Below, piece by piece: positions 1 through 9,690 of a DNA stretch of 64,000 bases; the stretch's first letter is position 1; each line of letters opens with the position of its first letter. The notes beneath the pieces were generated by a model. It did not search any database and was not told where the DNA came from. It was given only the letters and a program-made list of their open reading frames with translations. The translations under genes were made by a program, and so were the position numbers. The stretch spans positions 1 through 64,000 of the forward strand of contig JBEKWN010000031.1 of assembly GCA_049513055.1 (NCBI GenBank). The letters are read 5' to 3'. This stretch comes from UBA1163 sp049513055 (lineage in GTDB: Bacteria > Desulfobacterota > BSN033 > UBA1163).

Positions 1-1790
1 TCAGGCTTTATTTCAACCGTCAATCCGTCGCTATTCATCAACCGTTTGGCCAAGCCTTGAATCTTCGGAAGTTCATACTCAAAGAAATAACGGAAGGCAA
101 AAAACTTACCGGTATAAAAATTTGCTTCTGCGCCGTCCGGGCGATTTTCCAGAGCCTTCACTATAGCCGTGGCTTGGATAAGCCATTGCCAGGCCACAGA
201 TACAATTCCAAAGAACTCCAGGTAGAGGGTTGCGTCAGCCAAAAAGAGTTCAGGACTTTCTTTTTTCCCCACCTCCATCAGATGGGCGGTAACTTTTTGA
301 AGCATTTCCAACGATTCCTTGAGTTTCTGCGCATAGGGTTCAAGCTCCTCAAATTTTTCCGCTCCACGAATGGTCCCTTGCACTTCTTCCAGGTAGAGTT
401 TGTAAGCTTTCCCATTACTCATCATAACTTTTCGACCGAGAAGGTCTAATCCATGGATACCCGTGGTGCCCTCATGGATCGGATGAATCCGTGCGTCCCG
501 ATAATATTGTTCCAAAGGGTAGTCATCACAGTAACCTGATCCACCCAGGCATTGTAAACCCAGGCTAATCGAAAGCAAACCCATTTCCGATGGATAGCTT
601 TTGGCAACCGGAGTTAAGAGGTCTAACAGAAGCTCGTTCTTTTCCTTCTCTTCTCCGGTGAGAACGATGGCGAGGTCGGCATATTTCCCGCATTGTGTCA
701 GTAAAGCGAGAGATCCTTCCGTAATGGAACGTTGGAAAAGCAACATGCGCTTCACATCCGGGTGTTCGATGATAGGAACTTGGGGCAGCGTGGGATCCTT
801 GGTTGACAATCTTCTACCCTGAAGTCGCTTTTTTGTATACTCCAAGGCCGCGTAATAGGCGGCCGAAGCAATGGCCGTGGCTCCTACTCCTACTTCAATT
901 CGTGCCTCGTTCATCATCTGAAACATATGGAGAAGTCCTTTATTGGGTTCACCCACCAGGTCGCCGCGACAGTCGTCGTTGTCTCCGATACTGAGCTGGG
1001 CAATGGGACATCCTCTATAACCTAACTTGTGAAAAATTCCGGATGTGACTACATCGTTGAAAACCAATTGGCCTTTCTCGTCCACCCGCTTTTTGGGTAC
1101 AACGAAAAGAGAAATTCCTTTTACACCGGCAGGGGCGCCTTGGATCTTTGCCAGCATGAGATGGACCACATTTTCAACCGCGTCGTGGTCTCCAGCCGAT
1201 ATAAATATTTTTTGACCTCTCATTTTATAGTAGCCTTGATCCGTAGGTTCGGCGATCGTCGTAATGTCGGAGAGTGAACTTCCTGCTTCGGGTTCAGTTA
1301 AGGCCATAGTCCCCTGCCACTTTCCGGCAAGCATCTTGGGAAGATAGATTTTTTTCATCTCCTCTTTTCCAAAGTTAAGAATGAGACGAGCGGCTCCCGA
1401 AGTCAAACCAGGATAGACCGAAGCGGAATAATTGGCTGTGGCAAAAATGAATGTGCACGCTTGTGTAATCATTTGAGGAAGCTGCTGTCCCCCCCACTCA
1501 AAAGGGATGTTGGTACCAATCCAACCCCCTTCACCGCATTCCTCTAAAACCTTTCTAACCGAGGGATGAACCTTAATCTGATCATCAACCCATTCCGGTG
1601 GATTCTTGTCCATCTCTTGGAAGATAGGCCAAAGAAGACCCTCGGCCAGTTCAATGGCTGCTTTGAGGACCATATCGAGGGTTTTGCCATCGTATTCTTT
1701 ATAGGTATCGTATCGGGTAAGCGAGCCGACATCAAAGACCTCATAAAGCAAAAACCTCAAATTTCTTTCACTGAAAAATTTGGATGCCAT
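1..1790 (-). CDS. Acyl-CoA dehydrogenase, DmdC-like (3' end cut by window)
   Basis: The minus strand is open from an ATG at 1790 to the window edge, giving 596 codons without a stop. The product is an FAD-dependent acyl-CoA dehydrogenase, which forms an enoyl-CoA from an acyl-CoA and passes electrons to ETF. LTEPEAGSS near residue 165 is the family flavin/substrate motif, and EGTTGIHGLDLLGRK near residue 445 is typical of the long DmdC-type subgroup with an extra C-terminal helical domain. The usual length is about 600 residues, so only a few codons are missing. A possible ribosome site (GGAG then a G-rich run) precedes the ATG. The exact acyl substrate cannot be read from the sequence; a beta-oxidation role is as likely as one in sulfur-compound degradation. 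Confidence 0.9.
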   Translation of the reverse strand, partial: MASKFFSERNLRFLLYEVFDVGSLTRYDTYKEYDGKTLDMVLKAAIELAEGLLWPIFQEMDKNPPEWVDDQIKVHPSVRKVLEECGEGGWIGTNIPFEWGGQQLPQMITQACTFIFATANYSASVYPGLTSGAARLILNFGKEEMKKIYLPKMLAGKWQGTMALTEPEAGSSLSDITTIAEPTDQGYYKMRGQKIFISAGDHDAVENVVHLMLAKIQGAPAGVKGISLFVVPKKRVDEKGQLVFNDVVTSGIFHKLGYRGCPIAQLSIGDNDDCRGDLVGEPNKGLLHMFQMMNEARIEVGVGATAIASAAYYAALEYTKKRLQGRRLSTKDPTLPQVPIIEHPDVKRMLLFQRSITEGSLALLTQCGKYADLAIVLTGEEKEKNELLLDLLTPVAKSYPSEMGLLSISLGLQCLGGSGYCDDYPLEQYYRDARIHPIHEGTTGIHGLDLLGRKVMMSNGKAYKLYLEEVQGTIRGAEKFEELEPYAQKLKESLEMLQKVTAHLMEVGKKESPELFLADATLYLEFFGIVSVAWQWLIQATAIVKALENRPDGAEANFYTGKFFAFRYFFEYELPKIQGLAKRLMNSDGLTVEIKP

Positions 1791-1907
1791 CTTCGTGTCC
1801 CCCTATCTCCTTGAAAGAGGATAATTCTTTTTTTTACTTTTAACCTTGTCACCACAGGTTGGGAATAAAGCGGACGCTTCTATTTATTGCAATAAGTTTT
1901 GACGAAC

Positions 1908-2723
1908 TCATCCCAATCCGATCAGCCTTTTCAGATTTTTGGAAAGGATCCATTCCTTTTTGTCATCTCCGATCGGCAAAGAGAGAACTTTTTCCAATTC
2001 CCATTTCATCGTTCCAAAAGGAATATCAGAACCGAAGAGAATCCTCCCGTGCCCTATTTTCTCTAAAAAGCTCATCATCGTGTTTGGACTAGCCAGGGCT
2101 GTATCGAAGTAGACATTCTCTCTCGCTTTGAAGGTATGTAGGAAGTCCATGGGATTTCCCCCAAGCATTCCCAGATGAGGGATGATGAACTTCAAATTCT
2201 TTGTCTTTCTTACAAAAGCCTCTGTGAAAGCGAGTTCCTCCTCAAAGACAATGGGAAGGTCAATCCTTTCTGATGTTTCAATAAATTCTTCCAATTTAGG
2301 ATCTTCCAAAGCCTGATAGTTGGATGAAGAATCCTGGACCCCCCGCATCCAATGCCACTTCCCACCGTAAAATTCCTTTTTATCAGGAATAGGTTTCATC
2401 GTTTCTGGAATATAATAGTAAGGAATAAATCTTTTTACCCCGTTAGAAATAATGCCCCGCCGCTCTGCAGCGGGGTTAGATTTTAGAATAATTCCGGCGG
2501 GGTTTAATGCCCCGCTGGAATTTCTAACGGGGTTTACCCTGTTGGCTTCGTTAAGAAGTCTCTCATTGATTCCTTCATCTGCCAATGCCATGGAGGGAAA
2601 TGGAAAGATAACGATCCGACTCACATTGCTTTGCTCTGCCTGCCTCAGAAGTTCTTCGGTTGTTACCTCTGTGCCCATGCTCACCGAGGGTCCCCAGTGG
2701 GTATGAGAATCGATAATTTCCAT
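1908..2723 (-). CDS. Amidohydrolase-family TIM-barrel protein with in-frame palindromic insert
   Basis: This 271-residue protein begins MEIIDSHTHWG, the metal-binding HxH of amidohydrolase-2 (PF04909-type) proteins. It also has IIPHLGMLGG near residue 185 and LFGSDIPFG near residue 232, the usual second histidine and catalytic aspartate motifs. The substrate is unknown; relatives include decarboxylases and lactone hydrolases. About 33 residues near positions 64-96 (rich in N, P, R and G) are encoded by a nested palindrome. Without them the protein reads smoothly from NEANR to VKRFIPYYY, so the insert looks like a mobile palindrome that kept the frame. The gene lies between an acyl-CoA dehydrogenase and endonuclease IV on the same strand, with no obvious functional link. 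Confidence 0.8.
   Translation of the reverse strand: MEIIDSHTHWGPSVSMGTEVTTEELLRQAEQSNVSRIVIFPFPSMALADEGINERLLNEANRVNPVRNSSGALNPAGIILKSNPAAERRGIISNGVKRFIPYYYIPETMKPIPDKKEFYGGKWHWMRGVQDSSSNYQALEDPKLEEFIETSERIDLPIVFEEELAFTEAFVRKTKNLKFIIPHLGMLGGNPMDFLHTFKARENVYFDTALASPNTMMSFLEKIGHGRILFGSDIPFGTMKWELEKVLSLPIGDDKKEWILSKNLKRLIGLG
2437..2533. repeat. Nested palindromic element inserted in a coding sequence
   Basis: Perfect 14-bp inverted ends (ACCCCGTTAGAAAT and its complement) enclose two smaller GC-rich hairpins. One is built on GCGGGG/CCCCGC around 2491-2520, the other around 2454-2475. The element adds about 33 codons to the amidohydrolase. Short GTAAA-like words flank both sides and could be a target duplication. 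The arrangement resembles the palindromic elements known to insert in frame in Rickettsia genes; that comparison is by type only, not by sequence. Confidence 0.75.
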
Positions 2724-2770
2724 ATCTATTGCTTAAAAATTTGAACACCCTTTCTTTAGGATTTGAATCG

Positions 2771-2845
2771 TGTCATTCCCGTGTAAACGGGAATCCAGAA
2801 ATGGGTATTAAAAATATCTGGATTCCTGCTTTTGCAGGAATGACA
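2771..2845. repeat. Intergenic inverted repeat (GTCATTCC...GGAATGAC type)
   Basis: The segment starts GTCATTCCCG and ends CAGGAATGAC. It has internal hairpins (CCCGTGTAAACGGG, and CCTGCTTTTGCAGG) and paired CTGGATTC-like arms. This is a very common dispersed palindromic repeat of many bacterial genomes. It sits between the amidohydrolase start and the endonuclease IV end, and it codes for nothing. Confidence 0.75.
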
Positions 2846-2864
2846 AAATGGAAAAGGAAGAGAA

Positions 2865-3704
2865 TTACTCAACGAGACTCCGGATCACCTCCATGTTTTT
2901 CAGGTCTTCCACAGTATCTTTTCTTGGAGTCTCCATGATCCCAGGGAGGTGCCTTAATAAAGGATGGTTGACCAGAGTTCTGAATCCTTCCAGTCCGATA
3001 TATCCCCCACCGATGTGCCAATGCCTATCTTTTCTTGATCCCAAAGGAGTCTTTGAATCATTGAGATGAAGGAGATAGAGTCGTTTCAAGCCGATTGTTT
3101 GATCAAAGTTTTCAAGAGTCCTCTCAATTCCATCTTTATTAGAGAGATCATAGCCTGCCTCAAAAGAGTGGGCGGTGTCGAGGCAGACGCCCATTCTTTG
3201 ATGGTCATGAACCCCTTCGATGATGTTTTTGATCTGATTAAAGTTATATCCGATCTCTGTCCCCTGCCCTGCTGTGTTCTCCGTGAGGAGCATGACGCCA
3301 TTTTTCACCTTTTCAAAGGCCTGATCGATCCCTTGTGAAACAGCCTCAATGGCTTGATCTTCCGAGGACTCCATCCGATGACCGATATGGATGATCAGGT
3401 ACTGGGCTCCCAATTGCTCTGCCCTTTGAAGATCTGTGGCGATCGAATGGATTGACCGCTTGTAAAATTTTGACTTGAAGGAAGCGATATTGGGGAGATA
3501 GGGCATGTGAAGAGAGACAGGGAAAAGAGTAGAGGATTGAATGGATGATCGGAATTCTTCCACCTCCTTCTTATTCAGGGGGGAATATTTCCATCCCCTT
3601 GGGTTTCTGGAGAAGAATTGGATGGTCTCGCAGCCCCTGGCATTGGCTCTTTCAACCACCTTTGAAAAGCCTCCAGCAATGGAAATATGGAATCCAAACC
3701 GCAT
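2865..3704 (-). CDS. nfo: Endonuclease IV (AP endonuclease)
   Basis: The product has 279 residues and matches endonuclease IV in length. It cleaves DNA 5' to abasic sites using three metal ions. Visible motifs are FGFHISIAGG at the N-terminus, IHIGHR with a metal histidine near residue 108, LLTENTAGQG with the metal glutamate near 145, CLDTAHSFEAGYD near 180, HLNDSKTPLGSRKDRHWHIGGG near 218, and a final ETPR. I chose ATG at 3704 because AAGGGG lies 5 nt upstream. A GTG two codons earlier at 3710 would sit on top of that ribosome site. The gene is transcribed away from the Hdr cluster. Confidence 0.92.
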   Translation of the reverse strand: MRFGFHISIAGGFSKVVERANARGCETIQFFSRNPRGWKYSPLNKKEVEEFRSSIQSSTLFPVSLHMPYLPNIASFKSKFYKRSIHSIATDLQRAEQLGAQYLIIHIGHRMESSEDQAIEAVSQGIDQAFEKVKNGVMLLTENTAGQGTEIGYNFNQIKNIIEGVHDHQRMGVCLDTAHSFEAGYDLSNKDGIERTLENFDQTIGLKRLYLLHLNDSKTPLGSRKDRHWHIGGGYIGLEGFRTLVNHPLLRHLPGIMETPRKDTVEDLKNMEVIRSLVE

Positions 3705-3805
3705 CGGCACCCCTTGAAGAAAGATTGACTTGAAGTTACAATTAATTATGTAAATCTTTTATCTATTGTCAATAAGAAATTGATGTGAAAAGTGCGATTT
3801 TTCGC

Positions 3806-3834
3806 TTGACAAAAGAAAGCGTTTGGTTTAGGAA
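3806..3834 (+). promoter_or_regulatory. Sigma-70-like promoter for the Hdr/Fdh cluster
   Basis: A perfect -35 TTGACA (3806-3811) is followed after 17 nt by TAGGAA. The same string CTTGACAAAAGAAAG recurs upstream of the nuo operon at 13586. The -10 match is weak, so this is a prediction. Confidence 0.45.
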
Positions 3835-3910
3835 TGAGGCGTTCAAATTAAAAAATTCACAAGTTCTTTAACACCCTTTCCTTTTCAACCGAGTCAAGGG
3901 ATATAAGTTT

Positions 3911-5683
3911 ATGTTCCTCAAGGTTTCCTTATACATTTCCCTGGTCATTTTCCTGATCGCTTTGATTTATAAAGTATCGACCTGGTTCCGATACAAGATC
4001 GGGATAGGAGCAGAAGAGATTTCAACCTCCACACGGTTTTTTTCTGCCATCAAGGGAATCCTCTCGACACTTTTCAGTGTCAAGATTCTTACTCTGCTGA
4101 AAGTCTTTGTTCTCGATGTACTGCTCCAATTCAGGATATTGAGGGAGGATTTTCTCAGGTGGGTCATGCATATTTTTATCTACGGCGGTTTCATGCTTCT
4201 TCTCCTGATGCATGCTCTGGACAAAACCATCACCATAGCCATATGGAAGAACTATTATTCTACGATCAATCCTTTTATGTTTTTAAGAGACCTCTTCGGC
4301 GCTCTCGTCATCGTTGGAGTGATCATTGCGATTTATCGCCGATTCATTTTGAAGGTCCCCCGCATGTTCACCAATGCCATGGATATTTATACCATCCTCA
4401 TTGTGGCAGTCATCATGCTCTCCGGTATCTTTTTGGAAGCCACCAAAATGGTCGCCTACTCCGATTATAAGAGGATGGTGGATGAATATTCTGGATTGAG
4501 TGATTCCCAAGAACTAAAGTCTTTGGAAGCCTATTGGGTGAAAGAATTTGGTGTGGTTTCCCCAAATTTAAAAGGGTCTTTTGACGAAGCAATCTTACAG
4601 AAAGGTAAGGAGTTACATCAATCGAGTTGTGAGGGATGCCATGCCCGGCCCCAATGGGCATTTACCGGTTATGGAGCAGCCAAGATCATCAGCCCCATCG
4701 GCCTCGGAATTGACAGGGCTCGTTTACCCAGCGTGCTTTGGTACATTCATATCTTAGCTTGTTTCGTAGGACTCGCCTATCTTCCCTTCAGTAAAATGTT
4801 CCATATCTTTGCCAGTTCAATAAGCCTCCTTGCCAACGGAGTCATCGGAAAAGACAAATTGGCTCCGGCGAACAGAGCCACTCTCCAGGCCATGGAACTG
4901 GATGCCTGCACTCATTGTGGAACCTGCAGTTTGAGATGCTCGGTGATCATGGCCTTTGAAGAAATTACGAATATGAATATTTTTCCTTCTGAAAAGATCG
5001 CCTCCCTCAAGGCCCTTGCCTCTGGCAAAGCATTGAGCCCGCAAGAACTGAGGCATATTCAAGAAGGGGTCTATCTCTGTTCCAATTGCTATCGTTGTAC
5101 GGTGGTCTGTCCAGTGGGGATCAACCTGCAGGATTTGTGGTTTAACGTAAGAGAAACTCTCCTTAAGAAGGGATACCCGGAATTCCTCGTTCTCTCTCCT
5201 CTTTCTTTTTACCGTGGATTGATGAAGGAAGAAACGATTCTGAGAGATTACGAGAAGCCCTTGATCCAGGCGAGAGAGGCGATTGCAGCTCAATGTGATT
5301 TAATGAAGAAGAAAGATAAGGTTCTACCTCTGACTCCCACGAACAGAAAATTACAGAGCGGGCTGAACCTTTCTGCTCAGGCAAAAACCTTTTCGGTTTG
5401 CTTTGGCTGTCAGACCTGTACAACCGTCTGTCCTGTGGTGGGTAACTTTGAAAATCCTCAGGAAGCCCTGGGGCTCCTGCCCCATCAAATCATGCATGCC
5501 GCTGGTTTAGGGTTGAGGGATCTTGCCTTTGGTTCAAATATGCTGTGGGATTGTCTGACCTGTTATCAGTGTCAGGAACAATGTCCACAGGGGGTCCACG
5601 TCACGGATGTGCTTTACGAACTTAAAAATTTAGCGATCAAACAAGTAAGAGAAAAGACCCTGCATCCTATGGAAAGAAAATGA
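3911..5683 (+). CDS. Membrane cytochrome b / c-haem / HdrC-type iron-sulfur protein
   Basis: This 590-residue protein appears to join three parts. The first 320 residues hold about five or six membrane segments of the NarI-like cytochrome b type. A loop between them carries CEGCH at residues 240-244, a c-type haem attachment motif facing the periplasm if the topology is normal. Next come two cysteine groups, CTHCGTCSLRC (from residue 333) and CSNCYRCTVVCP. The C-terminal part resembles HdrC, with CFGCQTCTTVCP and CLTCYQCQEQCP. The stop overlaps the hdrB start by 4 nt (ATGA), so the two products are probably made and assembled together. I infer a membrane anchor passing electrons between menaquinone and HdrB. 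The closest described relatives are HdrE/HdrD-, DsrM/K- and EMO-type proteins. The exact partner is not provable here. Confidence 0.8.
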   Translation: MFLKVSLYISLVIFLIALIYKVSTWFRYKIGIGAEEISTSTRFFSAIKGILSTLFSVKILTLLKVFVLDVLLQFRILREDFLRWVMHIFIYGGFMLLLLMHALDKTITIAIWKNYYSTINPFMFLRDLFGALVIVGVIIAIYRRFILKVPRMFTNAMDIYTILIVAVIMLSGIFLEATKMVAYSDYKRMVDEYSGLSDSQELKSLEAYWVKEFGVVSPNLKGSFDEAILQKGKELHQSSCEGCHARPQWAFTGYGAAKIISPIGLGIDRARLPSVLWYIHILACFVGLAYLPFSKMFHIFASSISLLANGVIGKDKLAPANRATLQAMELDACTHCGTCSLRCSVIMAFEEITNMNIFPSEKIASLKALASGKALSPQELRHIQEGVYLCSNCYRCTVVCPVGINLQDLWFNVRETLLKKGYPEFLVLSPLSFYRGLMKEETILRDYEKPLIQAREAIAAQCDLMKKKDKVLPLTPTNRKLQSGLNLSAQAKTFSVCFGCQTCTTVCPVVGNFENPQEALGLLPHQIMHAAGLGLRDLAFGSNMLWDCLTCYQCQEQCPQGVHVTDVLYELKNLAIKQVREKTLHPMERK

Positions 5684-6630
5684 TGGAATTTGCATTATTT
5701 CTCGGTTGTACCATTCCAGCCCGTCTCAACCAGTACGAATCTTCCTCCAGAGCTGTTCTTGAGAAGCTCGGTGTGGAATTGGTCGATATCAGAGAATTTA
5801 ACTGCTGTGGATATCCCCTGAGGAATATGGGCTTTAAAATTTTCCTCCTCTCTGCAGCAAGAAATCTGGCCCTGGCTGAAAAGAAGAATCTGAATGTGAT
5901 GACGTTGTGCAAATGTTGCTATGGCAGCCTCAAGAAAGCAGACTACCTCATGAAAGAGAATGCTTCTTTGAAGAAGGAAGTGAATACGACCCTCGAGAAA
6001 GAAGGCCTGAAGTATGAGGGAAGGATCGAGATCAAACATCTTCTTTCCGTTCTTCATAAAGATATAGGCATCGAAGCGATCAAAGGGAAGATAGCCACGA
6101 CCTTTAAGGGGCTTAAGATCGCTACCCATTATGGATGCCATGCCTTACGGCCCAGCCAGGTTGTGGGATTTGATAATCCGGTGGCACCCACCTTGTTTGA
6201 TCAACTGGTTGAAGTGACCGGTGCGGAGAGCATCGAATGGACAATGAAACTTGATTGTTGCGGCGCCCCTTTATGGGGAATCAATGATAAGCTGTCCATG
6301 GATTTGACTTTAAAAAAACTGACCGACGGGAAAAAATCGGGTGCGAATTATGTCTGTGCCGCCTGTCCATACTGCCACATTCAGTTCGACAAGGTCCAAA
6401 AAATGATTCTTTCTCAAAGGAATATGAACCATCCTCTTCCCTCCATTCTCTATACACAGCTTCTTGGATTGAGCATGGGCATCGGTCAAAAGGCACTTGG
6501 ATTGGAGTTGAACGAGATTCCGATCAGCGGGATTGAAGAATTGTTAAAAAAGGAAACAGAGTTAGCAGAGGAGAAAGAATTAGCCGAGCGGAAAGAAACC
6601 AAAAAGGAGACAGAATCAACAAAACCATAG
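5680..6630 (+). CDS. hdrB: Heterodisulfide reductase subunit B-like (two CCG domains)
   Basis: The product has 316 residues with two cysteine-rich CCG domains, the fold that binds noncubane [4Fe-4S] clusters in HdrB. Domain 1 has GCTIPAR, NCCGYP and CKCCYGS. Domain 2 has HYGCHALRP, LDCCGAP and CAACPYCH. All key cysteines are present. A Glu/Lys-rich tail of about 40 residues follows the second domain and is probably disordered. The gene overlaps the upstream membrane HdrC-like gene by 4 nt and is followed by hdrA. In this context it is the likely disulfide or thiol-reducing site, or an electron relay between HdrA and the membrane protein. The physiological disulfide is unknown in bacteria of this type. 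Confidence 0.88.
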   Translation: MMEFALFLGCTIPARLNQYESSSRAVLEKLGVELVDIREFNCCGYPLRNMGFKIFLLSAARNLALAEKKNLNVMTLCKCCYGSLKKADYLMKENASLKKEVNTTLEKEGLKYEGRIEIKHLLSVLHKDIGIEAIKGKIATTFKGLKIATHYGCHALRPSQVVGFDNPVAPTLFDQLVEVTGAESIEWTMKLDCCGAPLWGINDKLSMDLTLKKLTDGKKSGANYVCAACPYCHIQFDKVQKMILSQRNMNHPLPSILYTQLLGLSMGIGQKALGLELNEIPISGIEELLKKETELAEEKELAERKETKKETESTKP

Positions 6631-6660
6631 CTTTTTCGTTTGGTGAAGGGTGGAGTAAAG

Positions 6661-9600
6661 ATGACACAGAATAGAATCGGTTCAGTGATGGTGGTCGGTG
6701 GAGGCATTGCCGGGATGCAGGCCGCATTGGATCTGGCCAATTCCGGCTATTATGTCTATCTCGTGGAGAGGTCCTCCTCCATCGGTGGCGTCATGGCCCA
6801 ATTGGACAAGACCTTCCCCACCAATGACTGTTCCATGTGAATCCTCTCGCCCAAACTGGTCGAGGTCGGCCGGCATCTCAACATTGAGCTACTGACCCTC
6901 TCCGAGGTGAAAAGCATTTCCGGGGAGGAGGGGAATTTTGAAGTGAAGGTGGTTCAATACCCGCGCTATGTGGACCCGGCTAAATGTATTGCCTGTGGTC
7001 TCTGTGCTGAGAAATGCCCAACTAAAATTGATAGTGAATATGATGCAGGGCTTGCCAAGAGAAAGTCCATCCATGTGAAGTATGCCCAGGCCGTTCCTCT
7101 GAAGTATGCCATTGATCCTGTCCATTGTATCTTTCTTACAAAAGGGAGATGTAAGGTCTGTGAAAAACTCTGTCCTGCAAAGGCCATCAATTTTGAGGAC
7201 AAGGAAAAAGAATTGACCATTCAAGCCGGAGCGATCATCATTTCCCCTGGATGTGAGGTCTTTGATCCAAAGGTTTATGATGTCTATGGTTACCAGCGCT
7301 CTCCCAATATCGTCACCAGCCTGGAATTCGAAAGAATGCTTTCTGCCTCGGGGCCCTTGGGCGGGCATCTGATCAGGCCTTCCGATAAAAAGGAGCCGAA
7401 AAAAATCGCCTGGATTCAGTGCGTGGGTTCGAGGGATGTGCACGAAGGGGCGAAGGCTTACTGCTCTGCAGTTTGCTGTACCTATGCTATCAAAGAAGCC
7501 GTTGTTGCTAAAGAGCATGCGAAGGGAGGGCTCGATACAGCCATCTTTTATATTGATATGCGAACCTTCGGCAAAGATTTTGAGAGATACTATAACCGGG
7601 CCAGGGAAGAGGCGGGAGTGCGTTTTATCAAATCAAGAATCACCCAGATTTTTCCGATGAGTGATACAGGCGATCTTCTCATTCGCTATACAGACGAGGC
7701 TCAGAAAAGGATTGAAGAGACATTTGATTTAGTGGTCTTATCTGTGGGAATTGGCGTCTCAAAGGAAGCGGTGGAATTAGCCAGAAGATTGGATATTCAA
7801 CTTAACCACCATCAGTTTGTGTCCACCAGCAGCTTTGAACCTGTTTCCACCTCAAAGCCCGGCATCTTTACTTCCGGAGCTTTCGAAGCCCCCAAGGATA
7901 TTCCTTCCTCGGTGATTGAATCAAGTGCCTCTGCTGCCATGGCCGAGAGTTTTTTGGCTGATTCCCGCTGGTCCATGACGAAGACCAAGGAAGTTCCAGA
8001 GGAAATTGATGTCCGGGGAGAATTTCCACGGATTGGTGTATTTGTTTGTAAATGCGGGACGAATATCGCAGGCGTGTTAGATGTTCCAGCCATTGCTGAA
8101 TATGCCCGAACCCTGCCGGATGTGGTTCATGTGGAGGAGAATCTCTTCAGCTGCTCTCAGGACACCCAAGATAAGATGGCCCAGGTGATCAAAGAACAGA
8201 AGCTGAACCGGGTGGTCGTGGCTGCCTGCAGCCCTTTAACCCATGAAGTTCTCTTTCAGGAGACCGTGATCAATGCAGGCATCAACAAATATCTCTTTGA
8301 AATGGCAAATATTCGAAATCAGTGTTCCTGGGTGCACAGCGGTGATTCAAAGGCGGGTACAGAGAAAGCCAAGGATCTTGTGCGCATGGCCGTGGCGAAA
8401 GTCGCCTTATTTGAACCCATGTCTGCCCCTCGAATCAAGATCAATCAAACAGCCTTGGTCATTGGGGGTGGCCTTGCAGGCATGAGCGCTGCCAAAAACC
8501 TGGCGGTACAGGGATACCGCACCTGTTTGATTGAAAAAGAAGGAGTTTTGGGAGGCCAGGCTCGAAATCTCTATCAAACCTGGAAGGGTGAGAATGTTCA
8601 GCAAAATCTGGCCAAGCTGATTCAAGAGGTTCAATCCAACCCGAAGATCGATGTCTACCTGAATACTGAATTGAAGCAGGTGGAAGGATTTGTGGGCAAT
8701 TTTAAATCCACCCTTCAAATGAATGGAAATGAAAAGGTATTAGAACATGGGATTGCCATTGTTGCTACGGGTGCTTCGGAGCTAAAGCCAGATCAATATC
8801 TCTACGGAAAGGATCCTCGTGTTTTGACCCGACTGGAGTTAGACCGGAGATTTATAGATCAGGATGTCTCTCTGGGAAAGATACGTTCAGCTGTTTTTAT
8901 TCTGTGTGTGGGGTCGCGAATCAGGGAGAGGCCATACTGCTCCGAGGTGTGCTGTACTCATTCTGTCGTGAGTGCTCTCAAACTGAAAAAGATCAACCCC
9001 GAGATGGATGTCTTTATCGTTTACAGGGATATGCGAACCTTTGGACTATTCGAGGATCTTTATCGTGAGGCACGATCTCAAGGCATTGCCTTCATCCGTT
9101 ATGATGAGAGCAAAGAGTTAAAAGTTGCCAAGGATCAGAATGATCTTCAGGTTCTCTTCACCTCCTATGTCCTGAATCGAGAGATGGAGATTCGGCCGGA
9201 CTTATTGATCCTAGCCACGGCCGTCGAACCTCCAAAGGAAAACCCTATTGCTAACTTGTTCAAGGTTCCGGTAAATAAGGATGGTTTTTTTGTGGAAGCC
9301 CATGTCAAGCTTCGACCCATTGATTTCTCTACGGACGGGGTTTTTCTCTGCGGCCTCGCCCATTCTCCAAAGGCCATGGATGAATCGATCGCTCAGGGTC
9401 TGGGTGCCGCAGCGCGTGCTGTGACGCTTTTGTCCCAGAAGGAGATGTTCGGCAATGCCATTGTGGCCTTCATCAATCCTGAAAGCTGTGTAGGCTGTCA
9501 GGGATGCCTAAAAGTCTGTCCCTATGAAGCCATTCGATATTTGGAAGATAAAAGAATCTGCGAGATCAACGAAGTGATTTGTAAAGGATGTGGGGCCTGC

Positions 9601-9690
9601 GCAGCCACCTGTCAGTCAGCCAGCGCACAGCTCAAGCGTTTCACCAGCAAGCAAATCTATACTCAAATTGAAAAGGCCATGGCGGCCTAG
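6661..9690 (+). CDS. hdrA: HdrA, two-part flavin/iron-sulfur subunit, selenoprotein (Sec60)
   Basis: Reading UGA at 6838-6840 as selenocysteine gives one protein of 1009 residues. ATG at 6661 follows GGAG at good spacing. The order is: FAD domain (VVGGGIAGMQAALDLA, residues about 10-25); motif NDCSMU at 55-60, where homologues have Cys; ferredoxin motifs CIACGLCAEKCP and CKVCEKLCP; CVGSR...CSAVCC; a VFVCKCGTNIAG HdrA domain near 460; a second FAD domain (VIGGGLAGMSAAKNLA) near 600; a second CVGSR...CSEVCC; and C-terminal CVGCQGCLKVCP and CKGCGACAATC. HdrA is the flavin-based bifurcation subunit of HdrABC complexes. The duplicated layout is like HdrA2 or QmoA/B-type fusions. Downstream mvhD and fdh genes suggest formate as electron donor or product. 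Sec in HdrA is known from other anaerobes. Confidence 0.9.
6838..6864 (+). promoter_or_regulatory. Sec codon and SECIS-like hairpin in hdrA
   Basis: UGA at 6838-6840 is followed by CTCG-c-CCA-AAC-TGG-t-CGAG (6846-6864), a seven-pair stem with one internal mismatch. It is weaker, and starts closer to the UGA, than the other four hairpins in this window. The Sec call rests mainly on the protein alignment position. Confidence 0.6.

Noticed and set aside
2729..2938. A 69-residue protein ending in WIPAFAGMTKWK
   Set aside because: This is a translation of a dispersed palindromic repeat, not a gene.
4159..4470. A second, histidine-rich protein overlapping the membrane Hdr gene
   Set aside because: It is an out-of-frame shadow with no ribosome site and no protein-like pattern.
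6838..6840. hdrA as a frameshifted or broken gene with two separate products
   Set aside because: The frame is the same on both sides of the UGA and the residue position is a family Cys. Sec is the simpler reading.
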